A stretch of 64,000 bases of DNA from Eutreptiella sp. 'Long Island Sound 2002'. Its lineage: Eukaryota > Euglenozoa > Euglenophyceae > Eutreptiales > Eutreptiaceae. Where the stretch lies: contig OZ038399.1 of NCBI GenBank assembly GCA_964036045.1, positions 20,419,670-20,483,669 on the forward strand, read 5' to 3'. The translations under genes and the position numbers were made by a program. Of the stretch, positions 30,401-40,136 are shown piece after piece. How positions within the stretch are numbered: position 1 is the stretch's first letter; every line of letters starts with the position of its first letter. The notes under the pieces are model-generated. The model was not told where the DNA came from. It was given only the letters and a program-made list of their open reading frames with translations, and ran no database searches.

Positions 30401-32619
30401 ATTTGAAATGGGCATTGTGCGGGCACGTACTGTGAAGTTCAACCTGAAAATAGCGTCATTCGCGTGCAAGGGAGCCTAAAGCCCAGATTTGCGCACACGG
30501 GCAAATTCGGGCAAATTCTCTGCTACACGTGCGATGTGGTTCATATGGTACACGAACAACATGCTGCAGCTTGTTCTGGCCAGAGGGTTAAGTGGTTGAG
30601 ATATGGGCAACACCAATTTGAAATGGGCATTGTGCGGGCACGTACTATTCAGTTCAACCTGAAAATAGCGTCACTCGTGTGCAAGGGAGCCTGAACCTAA
30701 CATTTGCACACACGGGCAGATTCGGGCAAATTCTCTGCTACATGTGCGAGGTGGTTCGTATGGTACACGAACATCATGATGCACCTTGTTTTGACCAGGG
30801 GGTTGAGTGGTCGAGATATGGGCAATACCAATTTGAAATCAGCATTGTGCGGGCACGTACTGTGAACTTCAACCTGAAAATAGCGTCATTCGCGTGCAAG
30901 GGAGCCTAAAGCCGAGATTTGCGCACACGGGCAAATTCGGGCAAATTCTCTGCTACACGTGCGACGTGGTTCGTATGGTACACGAACAGCATGATGCAGC
31001 TTGTTCTGGCCAGAGGGTTGAGTGGTTGCGATATGGGCAACACCAATTTGAAATGGGCATTGTGCGGGCACGTACTGTTCAGTTCAACCTGAAAATAGCG
31101 TCCTCCGCGTGCAAGGGAGCCTAAACCTCACATTTGCACACACGGGCAAATTCGGGCAAATTCTCTGCTACACGTGCGACGTGGTTCGTATGGTACACGA
31201 ACATCATGATGCACCTTGTTTTGGCCAGAGGGTTGAGTGGTCGAGATATGGGCAATACCAATTTGAAATGGTCATTGTGCGGGCACGCACTGTTCAGTTC
31301 AACCTGAAAATAGCGTCCTTCGCGTGCAAGGGAGCCTAAACCTCACATTTGCACACACGGGCAAATTCAGGCAAATTCTCTGCTACACGTGCGACGTGGT
31401 TCGTATGGTACACGAACAGCATGACGCAGCTTGTTCTGGCCAGAGGGTTGAGTGGTCGCGATATGGGCAACACCAATTTGAAATGGGCATTGTGCGGGCA
31501 CGTACTGTTCAGTTCATCCTGAAAATAGCGTCACTCGTGTGCAAGGGAGCCTGAACCTCACATTTGCACACACGGGCAAATTCGGGCGAATTCTCTGCTA
31601 CAGGTGCGATGTGGTTCGTATGGTACACGAACAACATGCTGCAGCTTGTTCTGGCCAGAGGGTTGAGTGGTCGAGATATGGGCAATACCAATTTGAAATC
31701 GGCATTGTGCGGGCACGTACTGTTCGGTTCAACCTGGAAATAAGGTTATTCGCGTGCAAGGGAGCCTGAACCTCACATTTGCACACACGGGCAAATTCAG
31801 GCAAATTCTCTGCTACACGTGCGACGTGGTTCGTATGGTACACGAATAGCATGATGCAGCTTGTTCTGGCCAGAGGGTTGAGTGGTCGCGATATGGGCAA
31901 CACCAATTTGGAATGGTCATTGTGCGGGCACGCACTGTTCAGTTCAACCTGAAAATAGCGTCATTCGCGTGCAAGGGAGCCTAAAGCCCACGTTTGCGCA
32001 CACGGGCAAATTCGAGCAAATTCTCTGCTACACGTGCGATGTGGTTCGTATGGTACACGAACAACATGCTGCAGCTTGTTCTGGCCAGAGGGTTGAGTGG
32101 TCGAGATATGGGCAATACCAATTTGAAATCGGCATTGTGCGGGCACGTATTGTTCGGTTCAACCTGGAAATAAGGTTATTCGCGTGCAAGGGAGCCTAAA
32201 CCTCACATTTGCACACACGGGCAAATTCGGGCAAATTCTCTGCTACACGTGCGACGTGGTTCGTATGGTACATGAACAGCATGATGCACCTTGTTTTGAC
32301 CAGGGGGTTGAGTGGTTGTGATATGGGCAATACCAATTTGAAATGGGCATTGTGCGGGCACGTACTGTGAAGTTCAACCTGAAAATAGCGTCATTCGCGT
32401 GCAAGGGAGCCTAAAGCCCAGATTTGCGCACACGGGCAAATTCGGGCAAATTCTCTGCTACACGTGCGATGTGGTTCATATGGTACACGAACAACATGCT
32501 GCAGCTTGTTCTGGCCAGAGGGTTAAGTGGTTGAGATACGGGCAACACCAATTTGAAATGGGCATTGTGCGGGCACGTACTGTTCAGTTCAACCTGAAAA
32601 TAGCGTCACTCGTGTGCAA

Positions 32620-34769
32620 GGGAGCCTGAACCTCACATTTGCACACACGGGCAAATTCGGGCAAATTCTCTGCTACATGTGCGAGGTGGTTCGTATGGTA
32701 CACGAACATCATGATGCACCTTGTTTTGACCAGGGGGTTAAGTGGTCGAGATATGGGCAATACCAATTTGGAATGGTCATTGTGCGGGCACGCACTGTTC
32801 AGTTCAACCTGAAAATAGCGTCCTTCACGTGCAAGGGAGCCTAAACCTCACATTTGCACACACGGGCAAATTCGGGCAAATTCTCTGCTACACCTGCGAC
32901 GTGGTTCATATGGTACACGAATAGCATGATGCAGCTTGTTCTGGCCGGAGGGTTGAGTGGTCGAGATACGGGCAATACCAATTTGAAATCGGCATTGTGC
33001 GGGCACGTACTGTTCAGTTCAACCTGAAAATAGCGTCCTTCGCGTGCAAGGGAGCCTAAAACCCACATATGCGCACACGGGCAAATTCGGGCAAATTCTC
33101 TGCTACACGTGCGACGTGGTTCGTATGGTACACTAACAGCATGATGCAGCTTGTTCTGGCCAGAGGGTTGAGTGGTCGCGATATGGGCAACACCAATTTG
33201 GAATGGTCATTGTGCGGGCACGCACTGTTCAGTTCAACCTGAAAATAGCGTCACTCGTGTGCAAGGGAGCCTGAACCTCACATTTGCACACACGGGCAAA
33301 TTCGGGCAAATTCTCTGCTACACGTGCGACGTGGTTCGTATGGTACACTAACAGCATGATGCAGCTTGTTCTGGCCGGAGGGTTGAGTGGTCGCGATATG
33401 GGCAACACCAATTTGGAATGGTCATTGGGCGGGCACGCACTGTTCAGTTCAACCTGAAAATAGCGTCATTCGCGTGCAAGGGAGCCTAAAACCCACATAT
33501 GCGCACACGGGCAAATTCGGGCAAATTCTCTGCTACACGTGCGACGTGGTTCGTATGGTACACGAACAACATGCTGCAGCTTGTTCTGGCCAGAGGGTTA
33601 AGTGGTCGCGATATGGGCAACACCAATTTGAAATGGGCATTGTGCGGGCACGTACTATTCAGTTCAACCTGAAAATAGCGTCACTCGTGTGCAAGGGAGC
33701 CTAAACCTCACATTTGCACACACGGGCAAATTCGGGCAAATTCTCTGCTACATGTGCGAGGTGGTTCGTATGGTACACGAACATCATGATGCACCTTGTT
33801 TTGACCAGGGGGTTGAGTGGTCGAGATATGGGCAATACCAATTTGGAATGGTCATTGTGCGGGCACGCACTGTTCAGTTCAACCTGAAAATAGCGTCCTT
33901 CACGTGCAAGGGAGCCTAAACCTCACATTTGCACACACGGGCAAATTCGGGCAAATTCTCTGCTACACCTGCGACGTGGTTCATATGGTACACGAATAGC
34001 ATGATGCAGCTTGTTCTGGCCGGAGGGTTGAGTGGTCGAGATACGGGCAATACCAATTTGAAATCGGCATTGTGCGGGCACGTACTGTTCAGTTCAACCT
34101 GAAAATAGCGTCCTTCGCGTGCAAGGGAGCCTAAAACCCACATATGCGCACACGGGCAAATTCGGGCAAATTCTCTGCTACACGTGCGACGTGGTTCGTA
34201 TGGTACACTAACAGCATGATGCAGCTTGTTCTGGCCAGAGGGTTGAGTGGTCGCGATATGGGCAACACCAATTTGGAATGGTCATTGTGCGGGCACGCAC
34301 TGTTCAGTTCAACCTGAAAATAGCGTCACTCGTGTGCAAGGGAGCCTGAACCTCACATTTGCACACACGGGCAAATTCGGGCAAATTCTCTGCTACACGT
34401 GCGACGTGGTTCGTATGGTACACTAACAGCATGATGCAGCTTGTTCTGGCCGGAGGGTTGAGTGGTCGCGATATGGGCAACACCAATTTGGAATGGTCAT
34501 TGGGCGGGCACGCACTGTTCAGTTCAACCTGAAAATAGCGTCATTCGCGTGCAAGGGAGCCTAAAACCCACATATGCGCACACGGGCAAATTCGGGCAAA
34601 TTCTCTGCTACACGTGCGACGTGGTTCGTATGGTACACGAACAACATGCTGCAGCTTGTTCTGGCCAGAGGGTTAAGTGGTCGCGATATGGGCAACACCA
34701 ATTTGAAATGGGCATTGTGCGGGCACGTACTATTCAGTTCAACCTGAAAATAGCGTCACTCGTGTGCAA
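32620..34769. repeat. 5-monomer higher-order duplication (1075-bp unit, two copies)
   Basis: Block 32620-33694 is repeated at 33695-34769 with a constant 1075-bp offset. Shared rare variants are CTACACCTGCGACG, GAGATACGGGCAATACC, GGTCATTGGGCGGGC, and AAAACCCACATATGCGC. I noticed only a one-base difference (AAGTGGTC against GAGTGGTC in the first monomer). This is a separate event from the 20.2-kb duplication but has the same unit length. Confidence 0.85.
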
Positions 34770-37313
34770 GGGAGCCTAAACCTCACATTTGCACACACGG
34801 GCAAATTCGGGCAAATTCTCTGCTACACGTGCGATGTGGTTCGTATGGTACACGAACAACTTGATGCAGCTTGTTCTGGACGGAGGGTTGAGTGGTCGCG
34901 ATATGGGCAACACCAATTTGGAATGGTCATTGTGCGGGCACGCACTGTTCAGTTCAACCTGAAAATAGCGTCATTCGCGTGCAAGGGAGCCTAAAGCCCA
35001 CATTTGCGCACACGGGCAAATTCGGGCAAATTCTCTGCTACACGTGCGACGTGGTTCGTATGGTACACTAACAGCATGATGCAGCTTGTTCTGGCCAGAG
35101 GGTTGAGTGGTCGCGATATGGGCAACACCAATTTGGAATGGTCATTGTGCGGGCACGCACTGTTCAGTTCAACCTGAAAATAGCGTCATTCGCGTGCAAG
35201 GGAGCCTAAAACCCACATATGCGCACACGGGCAAATTCGGGCAAATTCTCTGCTACACGTGCGACGTGGTTCGTATGGTACACGAACAACATGCTGCAGC
35301 TTGTTCTGGCCAGAGGGTTGAGTGGTCGCGATATGGGCAACACCAATTTGAAATGGGCATTGTGCGGGCACGTACTGTTCAGTTCAACCTGAAAATAGCG
35401 TCACTCGTGTGCAAGGGAGCCTGAACCTCACATTTGCACACACGGGCAAATTCGGGCAAATTCTCTGCTACACGTGCGATGTGGTTCGTATGGTACACGA
35501 ACAACATGATGCAGCTTGTTCTGGCCGGAGGGTTGAGTGGTCGCGATATGGGCAACACCAATTTGGAATGGTCATTGTGCGGGCACGCACTGTTCAGTTC
35601 AACCTGAAAATAGCGTCATTCGCGTGCAAGGGAGCCTAAAGCCCACATTTGCGCACACGGGCAAATTCGGGCAAATTCTCTGCTACACGTGCGACGTGGT
35701 TCGTATGGTACACTAACAGCATGATGCAGCTTGTTCTGGCCAGAGGGTTGAGTGGCCGCGATATGGGCAACACCAATTTGAAATGGGCATTGTGCGGGCA
35801 CGCACTGTTCAGTTCAACCTGAAAATAGCGTCATTCGCGTGCAAGGGAGCCTAAAACCCACATATGCGCACACGGGCAAATTCGGGCAAATTCTCTGCTA
35901 CACGTGCGAGGTGGTTTGTATGGTACACGAACATCATGATGCACCTTGTTTTGACCAGGGGGTTGAGTGGTCGAGATATGGGCAATACCAATTTTGAATG
36001 GTCATTGTGCGGGCACGCACTGCTCAGTTCAACCTGAAAATAGCGTCCTTCACGTGCAAGGGAGCCTAAACCTCACATTTGCACACACGGGCAAATTCGG
36101 GCAAATTCTCTGCTACACGTGCGACGTGGTTCATATGGTACACGAATAGCATTATGCAGCTTGTTGTGGCCAGAGGGTTGAGTGGTTGAGATATGGGCAA
36201 TACGAAATTGAAACGGGTATTGTGCGGGCACGTACTGTTCAGTTCAACCTGAAAATAGCGTCATTCCCGTGCAGGGGAGCCTAAAGCCCAGATTTGCGCA
36301 CACGGGCAAATTCGGGCAAATTCTCTGCTACACGTGCGATGTGGTTCGTATGGTACATGAACAACATGCTGCAGCTTGTTCTGGCCAGAGGGTTAAGTGG
36401 TCGAGATATGGGCAATACCAATTTGAAATGGGCATTGTGCGGGCACGTACTGTTCAGTTCAACCTGGAAATAGCGTCCTTCACGTGCAAGGGAGCCTAAA
36501 CCTCACATTTGCACACACGGGCAAATTCGGGCAAATTCTCTGCTACAGGTGCGACGTGGTTCGTATGGTACACTAACAGCATGATGCACCTTGTTCTGGC
36601 CAGAGGGTTAAGTGGTCGAGATATGGGCAATACCAATTTGAAATCGGCATTGTGCGGGCACGTACTGTTCGGTTCAACCTGGAAATAAGGTTATTCGCGT
36701 GCAAGGGAGCCTAAACCTCACATTTGCACACACGGGCAAATTCGGGCAAATTCTCTACTACACGTGCGACGTGGTTCATATGGTACACGAATAGCATGAT
36801 GCAGCTTGTTGTGGCCAGAGGGTTGAGTGGTTGAGATATGGGCAATACCAATTTGGAATGGTCATTGTGCGGGCACGCACTGTTCAGTTCAACCTGAAAT
36901 TAGCGTCCTTCACGTGCAAGGGAGCCTAAACCTCACATTTGCACACACGGGCAAATTCGGGCAAATTCTCTGCTACACGTGCGACGTGGTTCGTATGGTA
37001 CACGAACAGCATGATGCAGCTTGTTCTGGCCGGAGGGTTGAGTGGTCGAGATATGGGCAATACCAAATTGAAACGGTTATTGTGCGGGCACGTACTATTC
37101 AGTTCAACCTGAAAATAGCGTCATTCGCGTGCAAGGGAGCCTAAAGCCCAGATTTGCGCACACGGGCAAATTCGGGCAAATTCTCTGCTACACGTGCGAT
37201 GTGGTTCGTATGGTACACGAACAACATGCTGCAGCTTGTTCTGGCCAGAGGGCTAAGTGGTCGAGATTTGGGCAATACCAGTTTGAAATCGGCATTGTGC
37301 GGGCACGTACTGT

Positions 37314-38096
37314 TCAGTTCAACCTGAAAATAGCGTCCTTCGAGTGCAAGGGAGTAAGTAAGTAAGTAAGGGCGGCCGCGTCCGCAGCCTCATCTGGCTT
37401 CCCCTTGTTTCTTTTACATGGTGGCCGCCTCTGGCGGGAAGGGGAGCTCTCCACCATCAGTTCCCCTGGCGACCCCTGTCTCACCTCACGGCCGAGAACT
37501 TCAACCAGGTTCCCTTGGGGCATGACCGGCGGTAGGTTTCCTTCTGTCACTGCCCTCACGGCCAGCTTCATCCGTTCCCCCATCGAAGGATCCTCCGGCC
37601 TTCCCCCCCCAGCACAGCCTTTTGGTTGCCTGCAGGGGGGTTTCCTGTGGATAGCCGCCGCCGACAGCGCAGCTTTGCTCTCAACCACATTCCACCACTC
37701 CCCATCCCTCACGGGCTGGAGTACCCACTCGGCTCCCGGATGGACTTGGTTGTCGTCCATCCACGGCTGGAGGCCGGGGGGCGACCGTTTCCACGTTCCC
37801 CGGGTCCCGCTCACGCGTGAACCTACGTGTACTCGGGCCATTGACCCGGGGGCCTCAGGGTCAACCCTCACTCCCGCGAACACCTCACGGCCGTCCCGGA
37901 GTTCAGGGTATTTTCCCGACTTCCCGTGGTCAGGCTTCCCATGGTTGGCCCATGGTTCACCACTCCATGGCGACTGGTTTCCCAATCCCACGGGGCTGTT
38001 GTTTGGCGTTGTCTGCCGCCCATCTGCCCTGCCCTTCTGTGCCCTCCGCCCTGCTACTTCCCGTTCCCCGTTGTCGCTTCCCGCTACCGGCCCCAT
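37314..38096 (-). CDS. Unrecognised open frame, truncated at the segment boundary (probably non-functional)
   Basis: The frame starts at an ATG at 38096 ([13 protein letters not shown]...) and runs 260 codons. About 239 codons lie in the unique segment and the last about 22 run through the junction into satellite DNA. The protein is rich in Gly, Arg, Pro and Trp, with a basic stretch [14 protein letters not shown] near the end of the unique part. I can assign no domain. Of the eight base differences from the second copy inside this frame, seven change the amino acid (Val/Ile, Ala/Val, Val/Leu, Glu/Asp, Pro/Ala, Ala/Thr, Pro/Ser) and one is silent. That argues against purifying selection since duplication. 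It could be the N-terminal part of a retroelement ORF1 or gag-like protein, or a chance frame in GC-rich DNA. Confidence 0.2.
   Translation of the reverse strand: MGPVAGSDNGEREVAGRRAQKGRADGRQTTPNNSPVGLGNQSPWSGEPWANHGKPDHGKSGKYPELRDGREVFAGVRVDPEAPGSMARVHVGSRVSGTRGTWKRSPPGLQPWMDDNQVHPGAEWVLQPVRDGEWWNVVESKAALSAAAIHRKPPCRQPKGCAGGGRPEDPSMGERMKLAVRAVTEGNLPPVMPQGNLVEVLGREVRQGSPGELMVESSPSRQRRPPCKRNKGKPDEAADAAALTYLLTPLHSKDAIFRLN
37353..37380. other. Satellite/unique-DNA junction: (GTAA)n tract plus NotI octamer
   Basis: The last monomer stops after GTGCAAGGGA. A four-unit GTAA tract occupies 37354-37370, followed by GCGGCCGC at 37372-37379. Copy-homologous sequence shared with the second unique segment starts at 37380. 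In the second copy the equivalent position (51616) is preceded by GGGGCA repeats, so the (GTAA)n and NotI bases belong to this junction only. It may be a natural breakpoint with filler bases, or an assembly or cloning join. Confidence 0.75.
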
Positions 38097-38414
38097 CCCG
38101 GTGTCCCATCCCGCATCCCGTGTTTATACCCACCGGGCCGCCAGCAACCCATTGGCACGGGCCCACTCCCCCTTCCGGGGACCGTTTCGCGCTCGTGGCA
38201 CGGGTCGCTCCTATCCCATCCCCTATTCCCGGGCCCGTCCCGTCGTCTCCCTGCTATTCCCTCTGCCCGGCCCCATCCCCGTGTCCCATTCCGCATCCCG
38301 TGTTTATACCCCACCGGGCCGCCAGCAACCCTTTGGCGCGGGCCCACTCTCCCGCCCGGGGACCGTTTCGCGCTCGTGGCACGGGTCGCTCCTACCCCAT
38401 CCCCTAGTCCCGGG
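37380..38414 (-). other. Unique segment O1 (duplicated at 51616-52650), retroelement-like remnant
   Basis: About 1035 bp of non-repetitive GC-rich sequence between the satellite and the hexamer array. It is matched base for base at a constant offset of 14236 bp by 51616-52650, with about 13 substitutions and no indels that I could find. Read on the minus strand it looks like the 5' part of an element: tandem 180-bp subrepeats with TATAAA, then an ATG and a 260-codon open frame that is cut off at the 37380 breakpoint. I do not recognise the protein. Orientation and retroelement origin are inferences; it could also be non-coding subtelomeric or spacer DNA. Confidence 0.6.
38089..38414 (-). promoter_or_regulatory. 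Tandem 180-bp subrepeats, each with a minus-strand TATAAA
   Basis: GGCCCCATCC followed by GTGTCCCAT starts at 38089 and again at 38269, giving a period of 180 bp and 1.8 copies. Each copy contains TTTATA on the plus strand (38123-38128 and 38303-38308), which is TATAAA on the minus strand. The TATAAA in the nearer copy starts 32 nt upstream of the ATG that opens the 260-codon frame. Tandem promoter monomers upstream of an ORF are known from some non-LTR retrotransposon 5' UTRs. Promoter activity here is inference from position and motif only. Confidence 0.35.
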
Positions 38415-38850
38415 GCAGTGACAGGAGCAGAGGCAGTTGCAGGGGCAGGGGTAGGGGCAGGGGCAGTGGCACGGGCAAGGGGTGGGGCAGGGGCAGTGGC
38501 TGGGGCAGTGGCAGGGGCAGGGGCAGTGGCAGGGGCAGTGGCAGTGGCTGGGGCAGTGGCAGGGGCTGCGGCAGTGGCTGAGGTAGGGGCAGCGGCAGGG
38601 GCAGTTGCAGGGGCAGGGGCAGTGCCTAGGGCAGTGGCAGGGGCCGTGGCTGGGGCAGTGGCAGTGGCAGGGGCAGGGGCAGGGGCAGGGGCAGTAGCAG
38701 GGGCAGAGGCTGGGGCAGGGGCAGTGGCAGGGGCAGGGGCAGGGGCATGGGCAGGGCAGGGGCAGGGGCAGGGGCAGTGACAGGAGCAGGGGCAGTGGCA
38801 GGGGCAGGGGTAGGGGCAGGGGCAGGGGCAGGGACCAGGGGCAGGGGCAG
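38411..38850. repeat. Degenerate (GGGGCA)n hexanucleotide array, segment 1
   Basis: Repeats of GGGGCA with frequent GTGGCA, GAGGCA, GGAGCA and GGGGCT variants. The pattern of variants is colinear with 52650-53060 in the second copy, so the duplication that copied O1 extends into this array. On the plus strand the array encodes only Gly-Ala/Val, Gly-Gln or Gly-Arg dipeptides. Such frames are composition artefacts. Confidence 0.92.
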
Positions 38851-39056
38851 GGTAAAGGTAAAGGTAAAGTGCTCGGGCGCTCTCCGAACTCCAGCGTATC
38901 AGTGATCCCTACCTGTCCCTCGCAGCATCCCTTCCGGCTCGCGGGGTCACAGACACCCTAGCGCCTAGGACACTGCGTTCCGACCCCACCGGGATTCGAA
39001 CCGAGCACCTCTAGTTCAGGCGTCACGTGCATGACCGCTGAACTACGCGGACTAAG
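38851..39056 (-). mobile_element. tRNA-derived SINE-like element with (TTTACC)n tail
   Basis: The minus strand begins with a tRNA-like head near 39052 (GTCCGCGTAGTTCAGCGGTC, an A-box-like stretch) and has a good B box, GGTTCGAATCC, at 39002-38992. A unique body of about 110 bp follows, then a 3' tail of three TTTACC-type units at 38869-38851. The T-arm (TTCGAAT loop) is nearly intact, but the acceptor stem has mismatches and the anticodon arm does not fold convincingly, so this is not a working tRNA gene. The paralogous site in the second copy (near 53060) has uninterrupted GGGGCA repeats around the same GGGACCAGGGGC landmark, consistent with insertion only here. Target-site duplications cannot be recognised in the repeat background. 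Confidence 0.75.
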
Positions 39057-39898
39057 GGCATGGGCAGGGGCAGGGCAGGGGCAGGGGCAGGGGCAGTGAC
39101 AGGAGCAGGGGCAGTGGCAGGGGCTGGGGTAGGGGCACGGGCAGGGGCAGAGGCAGGTGCAAGGGCAGGGGCAGGGGCAGCGGCAAGGGCAGTGACAGGG
39201 GCAGTGGCAGGGGCAGTGGCAGTGGCAGGGGCAGGGACAGGGGCGGTGGCTGTAGCAGTAGCAGTAGCAGGGGCAGGGGCAGGGGCAGTGGCAGTAGCAG
39301 GGGCAGGGGCAGGGGCAGGGGCAGGGGCAGCAGGGGCATTGGGAGGCAGGGGCAGTGGCAGGGGCAGGGGCAGGGGCAGTGGCAGTGGCAGGGGCAGTGG
39401 CAGTAGCAGGGGCAGGGGCTGGGGCAGGGGCAGTGGCAGTGGCAGGGGCAGGGGCAGAGGCAGAGGCATGGGCAGGGGGGGCAGGGGCAGGTGCAGAGGC
39501 AGTGGCAGGGGCAGGGGCAGGGGCAGGGAGGGGCAGGCGCAGTGGCAGGGGCAAGGGCAGGGGCATGGGCAGGGGCAGTGGGAGGTGCAGGGGCAGTGGC
39601 AGGGGCAGGGGCCGGGGCAGTTGCAGGGGCAGGGGCAGGGGCAGGGGCAGGGGCATTGGCAGTGGCAGGGGCAGGGGCAGGAGCAGAGGCAGGGGCTGTG
39701 GCAGTTGCAGTTGCAGGGGCAGGGGCAGAGGCAGGGGCAGGGGGGGCAGGGGCAGGGGCAGGGGCAGTGGCAGGGGCAGTGGCAGGGGTAGGGGCAGGGG
39801 CAGTGGCAGGCGCCGGGGCAGTGGCAGGGGCAGGGGCAGGGGCAGGGGCAGGGACAGGGGCAGTGGCAGGAGCAGGGGCAGTGGCATTGGCAGGGGCA
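39057..39898. repeat. Degenerate (GGGGCA)n array, segment 2
   Basis: This continues the hexamer array beyond the SINE. Distinctive variant strings (GGGGCGGTGGCTGTAGCAGT near 39240; CATTGGGAGGCAGGGG near 39337; GGGAGGGGCAGGCGCAG near 39526) recur in the same order in 53200-53918, confirming colinearity with the second copy up to 39898, where J1 begins. Copy 2 has about 150 bp of extra hexamers near 53061-53210. Confidence 0.92.
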
Positions 39899-40136
39899 GG
39901 GTTGCTGGTTGCTGGTTGCTGGTTGGCCCGCCCGAGGCGACGGCAAAGCCGAAGGGAGGCCGCCTGAAAATCGCAGCCCCCAACCGTCCACAGGGTGGGC
40001 CGAAGCGGGCAGCCAGTGACAGCACAGCCCGCGCCACCGGGGGCTGTCACCAGCCGTAAAAGTTTTGTGCTTGGGGGGGAGGGGGGGCTCCGCGTTGGTG
40101 TGGTGGAGGTGCCCTTCTTGGGGGGGGGGGGGGGGA
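39899..40136 (-). mobile_element. Boundary element J1, between hexamer array and 23-bp array
   Basis: Non-repetitive DNA of about 240 bp. It opens with about three and a half copies of GGTTGCT at 39899-39925, has a core containing GCCCGAGGC, CCCAACCG, GAAGCGGGC and CCACCGGGGGC, then two poly-G stretches, the last a run of 16 G at 40120-40135. The same landmarks in the same order occur at 57130-57365 (J2) at roughly two-thirds identity, also between a hexamer array and a 23-bp array. Read on the minus strand it ends in a short tandem tail (AACCAGC)n, like the 3' end of a SINE or non-LTR element. Classification as a mobile element is an inference from tail, recurrence and position. Confidence 0.55.

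Larger units (their letters stand above)
1..37353. repeat. 215-bp satellite DNA array (about 173.7 head-to-tail copies)
   Basis: The landmark GTGCAAGGGAGCC recurs every 215 bp from 148 to 37344 with no unrelated sequence between. The 172 steps from 148 to 37129 sum to 36981 bp, which fits 215-bp monomers with six 1-bp deletions (near 5209, 7599, 9103, 9318, 11463 and 12754), one 6-bp insertion near 25636 and one 1-bp insertion near 30050. Monomers alternate conserved blocks (GGGCAAATTC doubled; TTCGTATGGTACACGAA; GTGCGGGCAC; GTTCAACCTG) with variable blocks that travel as linked haplotypes, such as CATCATGATGCACC with GACCAGGGGG, or AACAACATGCTGCAGC with ATAAGGTTATTC. Base composition is near 50% GC, unlike the G-rich DNA to the right. 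Each monomer holds a roughly 76-codon frame that opens with GTG, and 215 is not a multiple of 3, so it is not translated as a chain. The array enters the window mid-monomer. A centromeric, pericentromeric or heterochromatic location is plausible but not shown. Confidence 0.97.

Noticed and set aside
1-37353. CENP-B box in the 215-bp monomer
   Set aside because: I compared TTCG-containing stretches on both strands with the NTTCGNNNNANNCGGGN pattern and none fits.
37380-38414. rDNA intergenic spacer
   Set aside because: The subrepeats with a TATA motif and GC richness suggested it, but no rRNA coding sequence or recognisable rDNA promoter or terminator is present in the window.
37405-38421. 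338-codon plus-strand frame over O1 (and its counterpart over O2)
   Set aside because: It is the antisense of the minus-strand frame, Ser/Pro-rich as expected from GC composition, without a recognisable domain, and it runs into the hexamers.
38978-39052. Functional tRNA gene on the minus strand
   Set aside because: The B box and T loop are good, but the acceptor stem mismatches, the anticodon arm does not pair, and a SINE-type body and tail follow.
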